The notes below the pieces were generated by a model. The model ran no database searches. It was not told the DNA's origin and saw nothing but the letters and a program-made list of their open reading frames with translations. Shown here piece after piece: positions 30,446 to 38,070 of a stretch of 64,000 nt of DNA (the stretch's first letter is position 1; every line of letters begins with the position of its first letter). The position numbers were made by a program, and so were the translations under genes. The DNA lies in NCBI GenBank assembly GCA_024195265.1, contig JAJLRJ010000010.1, positions 1,658,981 to 1,722,980 of the forward strand, given 5' to 3'. The stretch comes from Dendrophyllia cribrosa (Eukaryota; Cnidaria; Anthozoa; Scleractinia; Dendrophylliidae).

Positions 30446-31393
30446 ATGAGTTTATTGAAATGGAATGAAATGGCCAAAAGCAAATCTGCTTTGGGAAAAA
30501 AAATCAACTTTGTTCACGATGTCATCACCCAGAAAAAGTTGGGTGAAGAAACAAGCCAAACTGGACTGGCAAAAATGTTCAAACCCATAACAGCAAAACT
30601 AGATGAGGTTGTTGCGTCGAATTTGAGGCAGCCAGCTTTGCCAGTTCGGAGGAGAAAGCCAAAAGTCGATCCAGGCATAGATTATTATCCAGAAGTCGAT
30701 CCATTTGAAGAGATGGATGTTGGCGGTTTGTTGGATGATGAGGCTGTTGCGCCGCAAGCAGCTAAACAAATCCCAGCAACTCCACCAACATATGAAGAAA
30801 TAATGGCAGAAGATCCCGATCCCTCGCTTGAAGAAGAAGATGATCCTCCTAAATATGAAAAAGTCCTTGAGGAAGAAGCAAATGAGATTTTGACAAATTT
30901 GAATCTTGCTGATTATGATACAGTGGAAGAAGTTCTCAAGGAGAACGTCTCAGCGCAGCGGAAAAACAATTATCTCAACAACATTCTTAAGATTGCAAAT
31001 CATCGGAAAAATCAACTGAAAGGGTATAAAGCGTCTTGGACTAAAAAGTTTAACAGGGGAGAAATAACTGCAGAGCAGAAGCAAATACAGCATCAAGGAA
31101 TAGATCGTTCATTCCAAGCAATAAATGACTACTTGAGGCATTACAAAGAAAAAATGGGAACATTTTCAGGCTCTGGGTTGAAAAGAAGAAAAAAAGGTGG
31201 AGCTATCCGCTTGTTCTCCAATCCCAAAGAACTTCTCAAGAAACTTGAGGTAATCATTGGCTCCATTCTTGCTGGAAACACAAATCTGGCAATCAGAAAC
31301 ACTGGAGTGGGCATTCTTGATCTTCTCCTGAAAGAGTCAATTATCAACAAATCCCAGCATGAAAAGCTGTTCAAAAACTATTTCAAAACATAA
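30446..31393 (+). CDS. Virion-type protein with two PPxY late-domain motifs
   Basis: About 315 residues from the ATG at 30446 (TTAAAATG). The middle is acidic and holds TPPTYEEI and DPPKYEKV, two PPxY motifs of the sort bound by NEDD4-family WW domains; adenovirus protein VI carries a comparable motif. Further on are a helical region, FSGSG (a possible adenain-like cleavage site) and a basic KRRKKGG stretch, then a hydrophobic C-terminus. It stands just before penton and capsid genes, so a minor virion or membrane-active role is plausible. The stop joins the next start as TAA-A-ATG. Confidence 0.6.
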   Translation: MSLLKWNEMAKSKSALGKKINFVHDVITQKKLGEETSQTGLAKMFKPITAKLDEVVASNLRQPALPVRRRKPKVDPGIDYYPEVDPFEEMDVGGLLDDEAVAPQAAKQIPATPPTYEEIMAEDPDPSLEEEDDPPKYEKVLEEEANEILTNLNLADYDTVEEVLKENVSAQRKNNYLNNILKIANHRKNQLKGYKASWTKKFNRGEITAEQKQIQHQGIDRSFQAINDYLRHYKEKMGTFSGSGLKRRKKGGAIRLFSNPKELLKKLEVIIGSILAGNTNLAIRNTGVGILDLLLKESIINKSQHEKLFKNYFKT

Positions 31394-31394
31394 A

Positions 31395-32153
31395 ATGGAA
31401 AGAGAAATCGTCTTGTCATCTTACGCCGTTAAGAACAGACTAAACAAACCTGCAGATTTTACAACAAAATTTAATCGTCAAATTATTCTTGATCCGAATG
31501 AACAATATGTTGTTGGGTTGAAACGAATCATTAATATGAGTTTTACGTGGTATAACATCAATCCTCAATATGAAAATCAACTCATCAAGTTTTCTTCCGA
31601 TGGTGGGAAAACATTTTCTGATATTGCTTTTCCTGCTGGAGTTTGGGGGTATACTGGGATAAATGATTTCATCCAGAAAGCAACAGTGGTGAAATCTGAT
31701 GGCGGAGCTGATGTTTTTCCAATCAATCTGGCTTTCAGCAATGAAACTTTCAGAGTGACAATCACATTGGCTGAAAATTATCAACTGGATTTCACCCAAT
31801 CAAATTTCCATGATCTTGTGGGGTTTGATAAAAAGATTCTGAAGGAGAAAGTTAATATTGGCCCAAAAGTTCCAAACCTCAGTCAAGATACTGATATGTT
31901 GAACATTCATTGTGATCTCACAAATGATTCACTTGTAGATGGGGAAGAGACTGATATCATCTATTCCTTTTCCACATCTGTTCTGCAGTCATCATGGAGT
32001 TTTGAGCGTGAACCCATAAAAATAGCATTCTGCCCTGTGAACAAAAACACGATCAGCTCAATTCGGATGTATATCACAGACGGGAAAAGAAGAATTGTTA
32101 ACCTGAATGGAGCAGACACAGCTTTCTCGCTGATATTAAAAAAACGAATCTAA
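31395..32153 (+). CDS. Minor capsid (penton) protein, single jelly-roll
   Basis: About 252 residues. The features match the Polinton penton family: an N-terminal VLSSYAVKNRLNKPADFT, a central FHDLVGFD, then CDLTNDSLVDGEETDIIYSF, and the C-terminal ISSIRMYITDGKRRIVNLNG. It is upstream of the major capsid gene as usual. Pentons occupy the five-fold vertices. The ATG follows the previous stop by one base. Identification is by motif pattern and gene order; no structure can be checked here. Confidence 0.82.
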   Translation: MEREIVLSSYAVKNRLNKPADFTTKFNRQIILDPNEQYVVGLKRIINMSFTWYNINPQYENQLIKFSSDGGKTFSDIAFPAGVWGYTGINDFIQKATVVKSDGGADVFPINLAFSNETFRVTITLAENYQLDFTQSNFHDLVGFDKKILKEKVNIGPKVPNLSQDTDMLNIHCDLTNDSLVDGEETDIIYSFSTSVLQSSWSFEREPIKIAFCPVNKNTISSIRMYITDGKRRIVNLNGADTAFSLILKKRI

Positions 32154-32154
32154 A

Positions 32155-32562
32155 ATGAAAGCATATGAATTTTCTCGAGTTTATCACCCCAAACTGGGGA
32201 AGTTTGTTTATAAGCACAAAGGAACAGGAATCATTTTTGATTCCATCTTCAAACCACTGAAAAAGATGGCAGGACCAGCCATGAAAGGAATTCTCAAGAA
32301 AGTTGCGAAACCATTTGCGAAAAAAGCTTTGGACGCAGGAATTTCTCACGCTGGAGAAAAAGTGGGCAAAATGGCAGTTGAAAAATCAGGTGATTTGATC
32401 ATGAAAAAACTGGGAAACATGAAGATTGGAAAACCATCTGCGAAACGAGGACGAAAACCACAATCACACCCTGCTTCGCTCCCTGCTTCGCTCCCTGCTT
32501 CAACTTCTGGAGAAAGTGCAACTGACATCTTGAATAGACTAATCAGTGGCCAAGGAATTTAA
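32155..32562 (+). CDS. Basic core-like virion protein
   Basis: A 135-residue lysine-rich protein with helical segments (MKGILKKVAKPFAKKALDAG), a KRGRKP AT-hook-like patch, and a three-fold PASL repeat whose DNA includes two copies of the GCTTCGCT octamer. It ends in LISGQGI, which fits the adenain-type consensus (I-x-G-x-G). The composition suggests a DNA-condensing or minor virion protein between penton and capsid genes. No family is recognised with certainty. The start follows the penton stop by one base. Confidence 0.55.
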   Translation: MKAYEFSRVYHPKLGKFVYKHKGTGIIFDSIFKPLKKMAGPAMKGILKKVAKPFAKKALDAGISHAGEKVGKMAVEKSGDLIMKKLGNMKIGKPSAKRGRKPQSHPASLPASLPASTSGESATDILNRLISGQGI

Positions 32563-32576
32563 AATAATCTATCAAA

Positions 32577-33863
32577 ATGGCTTTTCGATCGAATGAATAT
32601 CTCCAAAGAAATGAACTTGTAAGATTCCAGTTGGATGACACAATCAGAGCCCCAGCAAATGGGCAAGCACAAACAAAAAATGGTTATAAATTCACCATCA
32701 ATGACAGATCAGCGTTTTATGACTGGCATAACGCTTATTTTGAAGTGCAATTTCAACTCCAGAAATTAGCAGATGGTGCTGGATATGCTGCTGCTGATAG
32801 GATAACAGTCATAAATGGTTCACATTCCCTGATAAAACACATGGTCATCAGATCTGCAGGAAAGATTGTTTACGAACCTGACAATCTGCATAAAGTTACT
32901 TTTGTTAAAAATCTGTTGGAATACTCAGATGACTTCAGCAGATCAGTTGCAAAAAACAGTTTCTGGTATCTGGATGTAAATGCAACAACTGCTGCGAATA
33001 ACACAAGATTTGAAGCGAGAAGAATACAAACTCAAGCTCTTCGAAACGATGGAACTGGAGGAGCAAAAGATGTTAATGCAATTATTCCCCTGAATCGTTT
33101 CTCCTTTTTCGAGGAACTGGAAGACAGGATGTTAGTCCCAATGCAGCTGCAATTCGAAATTAATCTTCAACAAGATGATGAATTGATTCATATGGCAAAT
33201 GGCACGGATCCTGGAAGAGTTGTTATCAACAGATTTTTGCTTTGGGTGCCGAGATTGACACCAAAAGATTCTCTTTATGATAAATTTGTCAGTTCATTTC
33301 TGAAAGAATCGCAATGGAAGTATCTGAGAGAAACATATGAACAATCAGCTCCTGCACAATCATCAGGGTTCTTCCAGATTTCAGCGAGCATTGATAATGT
33401 AAAGCATATTTTTGTCTGGTTGAAAAGAGCAGCTCCGCCCAATGATGACCCTGCAGAAGATAACCCATATCTCTTTAACACTTTCAAGCTGAATGCAGCA
33501 AATGCAAACTCATCCCTGTCAACTTGCAGATTAGAGTATGGAAATGGAGTGTTTTACCCTGAAACTGACTATGACACAGAATCAAAAGTCAGAATCTTCA
33601 ATGATGTCATGGCTTATGCAATGAGGAAAAATGACTTCAACACTGGAACACAACTGAATCTGGCTAACTTTCAATCACTTTATAGCCTCATTTATTTCGA
33701 CTTGTCTTACCAAGCTGAAAAACCAACACGAGATCCCAAGCAGTTGATATTTCGATATACGCTGAATGCCAATGCAGCTGCAGCCTTCAATGTGCATGCA
33801 GTGGTTCTTTATGAGGAAACAGCTAAGATTGATAAAGTTGGAAATGAGCTGGTCATTGCCTAA
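32577..33863 (+). CDS. Double jelly-roll major capsid protein
   Basis: A 428-residue protein with the Polinton major capsid profile: an N-terminal NEYLQRNELVRFQLDD, then YDWHNAYFEVQFQL, VINGSHSLIKHMVIRSAGK, a central PLNRFSFFEELEDRMLVPMQ, and a late strand set ending in LIYFDLSYQAEKPTRDPKQL. Its position between penton and AT-hook-like genes supports this. The family forms trimeric capsomers with double jelly-roll folds. ATG at 32577 has TCAAAATG context. It appears intact. Confidence 0.88.
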   Translation: MAFRSNEYLQRNELVRFQLDDTIRAPANGQAQTKNGYKFTINDRSAFYDWHNAYFEVQFQLQKLADGAGYAAADRITVINGSHSLIKHMVIRSAGKIVYEPDNLHKVTFVKNLLEYSDDFSRSVAKNSFWYLDVNATTAANNTRFEARRIQTQALRNDGTGGAKDVNAIIPLNRFSFFEELEDRMLVPMQLQFEINLQQDDELIHMANGTDPGRVVINRFLLWVPRLTPKDSLYDKFVSSFLKESQWKYLRETYEQSAPAQSSGFFQISASIDNVKHIFVWLKRAAPPNDDPAEDNPYLFNTFKLNAANANSSLSTCRLEYGNGVFYPETDYDTESKVRIFNDVMAYAMRKNDFNTGTQLNLANFQSLYSLIYFDLSYQAEKPTRDPKQLIFRYTLNANAAAAFNVHAVVLYEETAKIDKVGNELVIA

Positions 33864-33927
33864 AGCGGAGCTGAGCGAAGCAAAGCGAAGCCCGGAGCCG
33901 CGTGAAAAACATATGTTATCATTAAAA
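33864..33927. repeat. GC-rich octamer repeats after the capsid gene
   Basis: AGCGAAGC occurs at 33874 and 33884 in a short GC-rich intergenic stretch that contrasts with the AT-rich element. The same octamer, on either strand, appears at several other sites in the element (32473, 32485, 35032, 37081, 37383, 37391). Confidence 0.6.
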
Positions 33928-34842
33928 ATGACAACATATCACCCATACAAAGTAAATTTGTCTGAAGGGCAAAAACAAAAGCTTGGAAGAGCATTCAGAA
34001 CAAATATGCCTATCACCCTGAGATTGGAACGAAATCAAACAAGTGGAAGCGATGAGCTGATGCTGACAGCCAATCAAATTAAAAGAATCACAAAAGCAAA
34101 ATCTCTGGGAAAAGGAGTTGAAGTGAAGATAACAAAAGCTCAAATCAGAAAAGTGATGAAACAAGGTGGAAGTCTATTTTCTGCTGTTGTTCCTTTAGTG
34201 AAAACATTGGTGCCCACCCTAGGAAAAACACTGGGATTGTCAGCATTGGCTGGTTTAGCGAGTGAAGGAGCGAGTCAAATAGTTAAAAAGATAAGTGGAA
34301 GCGGCGGTCAAGTGGGTGGATTTCTCATTCCCCAAAATAAAATTCAGAAACTGATTGACAATAAACATTTGTTGACAAATAAACAGAAACAAGATATTTT
34401 GATTGCCCTGCAATCAGGAGGACAAGTTGTGATGAAACCAACCGCAAAACAATCTGGTGGAGCACTTGGCACAATTCTGGCATCCATTGGTATTCCGCTG
34501 GCTATTGATATGGTGAAAAACCTGTTTGGAAAAGGTGCTCCCAGAGTTGGCAGACCAAAAGGAGGAAAAGGTGCCCCCAGAGTTGGCAGACCAAAAGGAG
34601 GAAAAGGTGCCCCCAGAGTTGGACGTCCAAAAGGAGGAAAAGGTGCCCCCAGAGTTGGACGTCCAAAAGGAGGAAAAGGTGCCCCTAGACTGGGAACTCC
34701 TTGGGCAAGACCTCCTCCATTCATTGGAAGTTGGAGAAACTCTGTTGGAATGGGAAAAAAAAAATCAAAAAAAGGCAAAGGACTTCTGCTGGGATCGAAA
34801 AGTCCATTCAACAACATCCCAATTCTCGGAGCAATACTGTGA
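33928..34842 (+). CDS. Virion-type protein with AT-hook-like 12-residue repeats
   Basis: About 304 residues from the ATG at 33928 (AAAAATG). The N-terminal part (LSEGQKQKLGRAF, LTANQIKRITKAKSLGKG, VEVKITKAQIRKVMKQGG) matches a protein commonly found in cnidarian Polintons. A hydrophobic stretch follows, then ISGSGG, an adenain-like site. There are four near-perfect 12-residue repeats (KGAPRVGRPKGG, about 34530-34690) with GRP cores like AT-hooks. The tail is basic. I infer a DNA-associated or minor virion protein. The repeats vary little at the DNA level, so they are probably young. Confidence 0.55.
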   Translation: MTTYHPYKVNLSEGQKQKLGRAFRTNMPITLRLERNQTSGSDELMLTANQIKRITKAKSLGKGVEVKITKAQIRKVMKQGGSLFSAVVPLVKTLVPTLGKTLGLSALAGLASEGASQIVKKISGSGGQVGGFLIPQNKIQKLIDNKHLLTNKQKQDILIALQSGGQVVMKPTAKQSGGALGTILASIGIPLAIDMVKNLFGKGAPRVGRPKGGKGAPRVGRPKGGKGAPRVGRPKGGKGAPRVGRPKGGKGAPRLGTPWARPPPFIGSWRNSVGMGKKKSKKGKGLLLGSKSPFNNIPILGAIL

Positions 34843-34856
34843 GACCTAAATTTATA

Positions 34857-35294
34857 ATTAAACCGCTGTCAAATATTGATCTGTTGAATTGGATTGAATA
34901 TCTGGGGATTCCTAATTTCAAAGGAATATTTGCAAGAGATGAAGCTATGCCGAAAAAACACAGCCCATGCATCATCAATCTTGATTCGCTTAAAAATGCA
35001 GGAACTCATTGGGTTTGTTGCGTCCCTGGTCGCTTCGCTCCATCGCATGATAAAAAGTTCTTGTGGTATTTTGATAGTTTCGGCATGGGCTATCCTCTCG
35101 AATTTAAAAGTTCCAAACCTGTAATTTGGAACAGCAGTCAGTATCAAAACATCAACAGTGTTCTTTGCGGGTATTATTGCCTCTTCTTCCTGCATCAATG
35201 GTCGCAGGGGAAAGATTTCTATGATATTCTCCAACCTTTCAGTTTAACTGACACAATGCAAAATGAGAAATTCATAAAAGATTATTTCAATTAA
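34857..35294 (+). CDS. Adenain-like cysteine protease (virion maturation)
   Basis: The conserved part runs from about 34857. GTHWVCC holds the catalytic histidine, YFDSFG the acidic residue, and NSVLCGYYCLFFLHQW the catalytic cysteine in the usual order. The frame is open upstream to 34701 inside the previous gene, but the place where Polinton proteases usually begin has ATT (34857-34859) rather than ATG. The first in-frame ATG would lose the N-terminal helix. The start therefore seems lost or non-AUG. It would process virion proteins such as those with (I/L/F)SGxG sites here. Confidence 0.8.
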   Translation: MKPLSNIDLLNWIEYLGIPNFKGIFARDEAMPKKHSPCIINLDSLKNAGTHWVCCVPGRFAPSHDKKFLWYFDSFGMGYPLEFKSSKPVIWNSSQYQNINSVLCGYYCLFFLHQWSQGKDFYDILQPFSLTDTMQNEKFIKDYFN

Positions 35295-35296
35295 AA

Positions 35297-35455
35297 ATGG
35301 AATCATATTGCGTCAAAGAAAAAAGAGTCACTGGTTGCGTTGAACCATCCGGATATATGACTGCAAAAAATGGGAGAAAGATGTTTTTCTGCCATTGCGC
35401 TTCATGCGGAATTAAAAAAACAAGGTTCGTGAAACAAGGGAACTCGGGAAACTAA
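35297..35455 (+). CDS. Small zinc-ribbon-like protein or N-terminal part of the PLA2 protein
   Basis: A 52-residue frame starting with an AAAATG two bases after the protease stop. It contains Cys5, Cys14, NGRKMFFCHCASCG and KKTRFV, resembling short DUF5679-type zinc-ribbon proteins found in Polintons. One of the usual paired cysteines seems to be missing. The following PLA2 frame has no ATG and overlaps the end of this one. The two may therefore be one gene split by a frameshift around 35416-35455. Confidence 0.55.
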   Translation: MESYCVKEKRVTGCVEPSGYMTAKNGRKMFFCHCASCGIKKTRFVKQGNSGN

Positions 35456-36072
35456 GTCTGCCCTCACAAGGTGGGGGCTTTTTCGATATAGCCGGCAGTC
35501 ATTCACTCGGTGAAATTGCCTTAAAAAGCGGCGTGAAAGGATTGACTAATCTTGGTCGCATTGGATTATCCAAAGCGGTTAAATCAGATTTTGCCAAACA
35601 AAAAATTAAAGGTGCGGTGAATAAATATCTTGATCAAGCATTGGACGCATTTACAAGTGACATTTCAAAGAAATTAGATCCCTTATCCGGTCGCGGGATT
35701 GATGTCCATGCTTTGATAGGAAAACTTCCCAGACCAAAAAGAGGATTCACTCTCCCCGGGCATAACTTCACAGGTCCATATAACCCATTGCACAAGCAAG
35801 TCAGATTTGACGACACTGGAAAGATTCTGGAAATCTGGCAACAACCAACTGGAAAAACAGATGCAGTTTCTATGCAACACGATGTGGATTATTCAATCTG
35901 TGCAAAACAAACAGATCCACGCAAATGTAAAAACAAAGCAGACAGAAAGATGGTTGCCACATTAGATGCTATTCCCTGGAAAGAAAGACAGTGGGGACAT
36001 GCTTTAGCAAGAAACACAATCAACGCAAAACAAAAACTTGGTTTGGGTGTTTTAAACGGGAAAAGATTTTGA
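35416..36072 (+). CDS. Parvovirus-type phospholipase A2 protein
   Basis: The frame is open from 35416 with no good ATG. It holds LSGRGID, a likely adenain-like cleavage site, followed by GHNFTGPYNPLHKQ (the calcium-loop region) and QHDVDYSIC (the catalytic HD-x-x-Y helix). This is the arrangement of the PLA2 domain in parvovirus capsid proteins and in many Polintons. Such enzymes let particles breach endosomal membranes. The C-terminal tail ends in NTINAKQKLGLGV. The stop overlaps the integrase start region by two bases. Confidence 0.8.
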   Translation, partial: KNKVRETRELGKLSLPSQGGGFFDIAGSHSLGEIALKSGVKGLTNLGRIGLSKAVKSDFAKQKIKGAVNKYLDQALDAFTSDISKKLDPLSGRGIDVHALIGKLPRPKRGFTLPGHNFTGPYNPLHKQVRFDDTGKILEIWQQPTGKTDAVSMQHDVDYSICAKQTDPRKCKNKADRKMVATLDAIPWKERQWGHALARNTINAKQKLGLGVLNGKRF

Positions 36073-37034
36073 GTGAAGGCTGGACTCAAAATCTGGCAAA
36101 TGAACTTCACCAGCCGATAAGGAGAAGATTTCCAAAGAGAAGAGTCATTTCATATGGGATTGACAACATCTGGGCAGCTGATTTGGTTGAGATGGGGAAA
36201 TATTCAAAATGGAACAAGGGAATAAGATATCTCCTGATGGTGATCGATGTTTTCTCAAAATTCAGTTGGATTCGTCCCCTGAAAGACAAGCGAGGACAAA
36301 CAGTTGCCGATGCTTTCCAATCAATATTTACGAAGCGAGTGAAGCGAGCCCCGGCACGAAAACCGAAGATGCTTTGGACAGATAAAGGAAGTGAATTTTT
36401 CAATAGAACTATGCAGAATCTCCTTGACTTGAATGGGATAAAATTATATGTCACAGAGAATGAAGAAAAATCATCTGTGGTTGAACGTTGGAACAAGACG
36501 ATGAAAGAGAAACTCTTCCGGATGTTTTCTGCTAACAATAATACAATTTTCTTTGACAAACTGGACAGGTTAGTGGATCAATATAATAACACTTATCATT
36601 CAAGCATTAAGATGTCACCCGCAGAGGCGAGCAAACAGAAAAATGAAACAAAGGTTTTTGCTAATCTTTTCGGCGACATGATTTATGCTAAACACAACCC
36701 AGCAAAATTCAAAGTTGACGACAGGGTTAGAATATCAAAGTTTAAACGAAAGATATTCGATAAAGGTTTCACCCCGAACTGGACAGAGGAGATATTTGTC
36801 GTCGACGAGGTTTTGAACACAAATCCTCCGACGTATAGGTTAGTCGATCTGTTGGGAGAAAAAATAACCGGATCATTTTACGAAGCGGAACTCCAAAGGA
36901 CAAACCAAAGCGTGTTTCGCATTGAAAAGGTTATTCGCCGCGATCAGAAGAAAAAGAAAGCCTTGGTTAAATGGAAAGGATATCCCGATAAATTTAATTC
37001 CTGGATTCCACTGAGTGATGTGGAAAATCTCTGA
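36069..37034 (+). CDS. Retroviral-type integrase with C-terminal chromodomain
   Basis: The conserved part begins near 36069 at a TTG. An ATG there would overlap the PLA2 stop as ATGA, so the start codon may have mutated. The frame is also open upstream to 35991. The rve core shows WAADLVE (first Asp), LWTDKGSEFF (second Asp) and SSVVERWNKT (Glu). A beta-barrel-like region follows (VDDRVRISKFKR), and a chromodomain closes the protein (FRIEKVIRRDQKKKKALVKW to SWIPLSDVENL). Integrases of this family cut the ends and make 6-bp target duplications, matching the GTCTTC repeats. Confidence 0.9.
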   Translation: MSEGWTQNLANELHQPIRRRFPKRRVISYGIDNIWAADLVEMGKYSKWNKGIRYLLMVIDVFSKFSWIRPLKDKRGQTVADAFQSIFTKRVKRAPARKPKMLWTDKGSEFFNRTMQNLLDLNGIKLYVTENEEKSSVVERWNKTMKEKLFRMFSANNNTIFFDKLDRLVDQYNNTYHSSIKMSPAEASKQKNETKVFANLFGDMIYAKHNPAKFKVDDRVRISKFKRKIFDKGFTPNWTEEIFVVDEVLNTNPPTYRLVDLLGEKITGSFYEAELQRTNQSVFRIEKVIRRDQKKKKALVKWKGYPDKFNSWIPLSDVENL

Positions 37035-37110
37035 GATAGAATATAAATGTTTAACATTCATATTCAAGATTTGATAACACGCTTCGCTCAGCTTCGCGCG
37101 GGCTGCGCTT
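37035..37110. repeat. GC-rich octamer cluster downstream of the integrase
   Basis: GCTTCGCT at 37081 and GCTTCGCG at 37091 lie between the convergent integrase and the acidic-protein gene. This could be a shared terminator or spacer; it belongs to the octamer family scattered in the element. Confidence 0.45.
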
Positions 37111-37407
37111 TCACTTTTTTTCTTTCAATCCCTGGTGGATTTCCCAGAGGAGATCACTTTGTTTTTGGAATTCATTTTTGAGAATCTTGTGTTCCTCTTG
37201 AAGGTTGACAAATGATTCAAAGAGGAGTTCTACTGTATCTTCCTCTTCTTCATTTTGCTCTGCTTCTTCCATCTCCGAATCAGAAACAATAAATTCCTCG
37301 TCAGATGTTGTTGGGGTTTCATCAGGACTTCTTTCTTCCTCCTCTGAGCAGGTGGAACAATTTTCATGATCACTCATTGTTTGCTTCGCTGCTTCGCTAG
37401 CTTCCAT
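37111..37407 (-). CDS. Acidic coiled-coil protein
   Basis: A 98-residue, strongly acidic protein with EEEERSPDE and MEEAEQNEEEED, followed by a heptad-rich C-terminal segment (LLFESFVNLQEEHKILKNEF) likely to form a coiled coil. Its start overlaps the end of the VLTF3-like gene by 11 bp. The first codons are built from two tandem copies of the GCTTCGCT octamer. No family was recognised; the pairing suggests a cofactor of transcription or replication. Confidence 0.5.
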   Translation of the reverse strand: MEASEAAKQTMSDHENCSTCSEEEERSPDETPTTSDEEFIVSDSEMEEAEQNEEEEDTVELLFESFVNLQEEHKILKNEFQKQSDLLWEIHQGLKEKK

Positions 37408-38044
37408 TTTCTTTCCATTTGTTTTTTTTGAAGATTGTTTGGATTATCCTTTCCTGTTCTGCCCTTCTTGATGGAAGAACCAACAGCTTGAAATCATCTT
37501 CATTTGGATTGAAACCATTCTTTTTCAACAGGGAGAAAAGAACTTGGTTGAAATTAAGAAACTTTTTTCGCTTGAGATGAAGATCATCATATGTCAGTGA
37601 AAAATATTTAAAATCGTCAATGAGGAACTTTTCCAGATATTCATAGTCATTTCCATCGTGATTTGTTATGTGATTGAAAATTTCATGTTCGTTGCCATTG
37701 ACTTTTTTCCATTTGGAAGCTTTAACAAACTCCCTGACTTTTTTTCTTGTGATTTCATGGAGGGGAATTTGGGAGAGAATTTCTTTTTGATAAAATTCAA
37801 GATCTTTGAGTGGAATTTGGTTCTTCCCCTGATTTTTACGGATGACATCTTTAAAATGTTCAAGTCTGAGATTTTTATGAGAATGCCATGTTGTTGTAAA
37901 AGTTTCATGAATAATTTCAGGAGTGTCATCTATTTCCTCATCTTCATCTTCATCTTCATCTTTGGAATCAAACATTTTCTTTTCCGGAGAAACTTTTTTC
38001 ACAGATGGGTCTTTGCAGTAGTTGAAAAATGCAGTTTTTTTCAT
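37397..38044 (-). CDS. VLTF3-like late transcription factor
   Basis: About 215 residues from the ATG at 38044; a longer start at 38098 would lie inside the terminal repeat. An acidic stretch (DEDEDEDEEIDD) precedes a region matching the poxvirus VLTF3 family pattern: RLEHFKDVIRKNQGKNQIP, EITRKKVREFVKASKWKKV, then RKKFLNFNQVLFSLLKKNGF, and a C-terminal LLVLPSRRAEQERIIQTIF. VLTF3 homologues drive late gene transcription in large DNA viruses and occur in some Polintons. It is the outermost right-hand gene, 27 bp from the inner repeat border. Confidence 0.75.
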   Translation of the reverse strand: MKKTAFFNYCKDPSVKKVSPEKKMFDSKDEDEDEDEEIDDTPEIIHETFTTTWHSHKNLRLEHFKDVIRKNQGKNQIPLKDLEFYQKEILSQIPLHEITRKKVREFVKASKWKKVNGNEHEIFNHITNHDGNDYEYLEKFLIDDFKYFSLTYDDLHLKRKKFLNFNQVLFSLLKKNGFNPNEDDFKLLVLPSRRAEQERIIQTIFKKNKWKENGS

Positions 38045-38070
38045 TTTGTGGAAGATTTTCCACACTGGAA

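Noticed and set aside
34344..34817. 157-codon frame antisense to the AT-hook-like gene
   Set aside because: It is the reverse-strand reading of the 36-bp repeats in a well-supported virion-type gene.
36069..37034. Integrase as evidence of an LTR retrotransposon or retrovirus
   Set aside because: No gag, protease-RT or RNase H and no LTRs; the surrounding capsid, ATPase and polymerase B genes and 6-bp duplication mark a Polinton.
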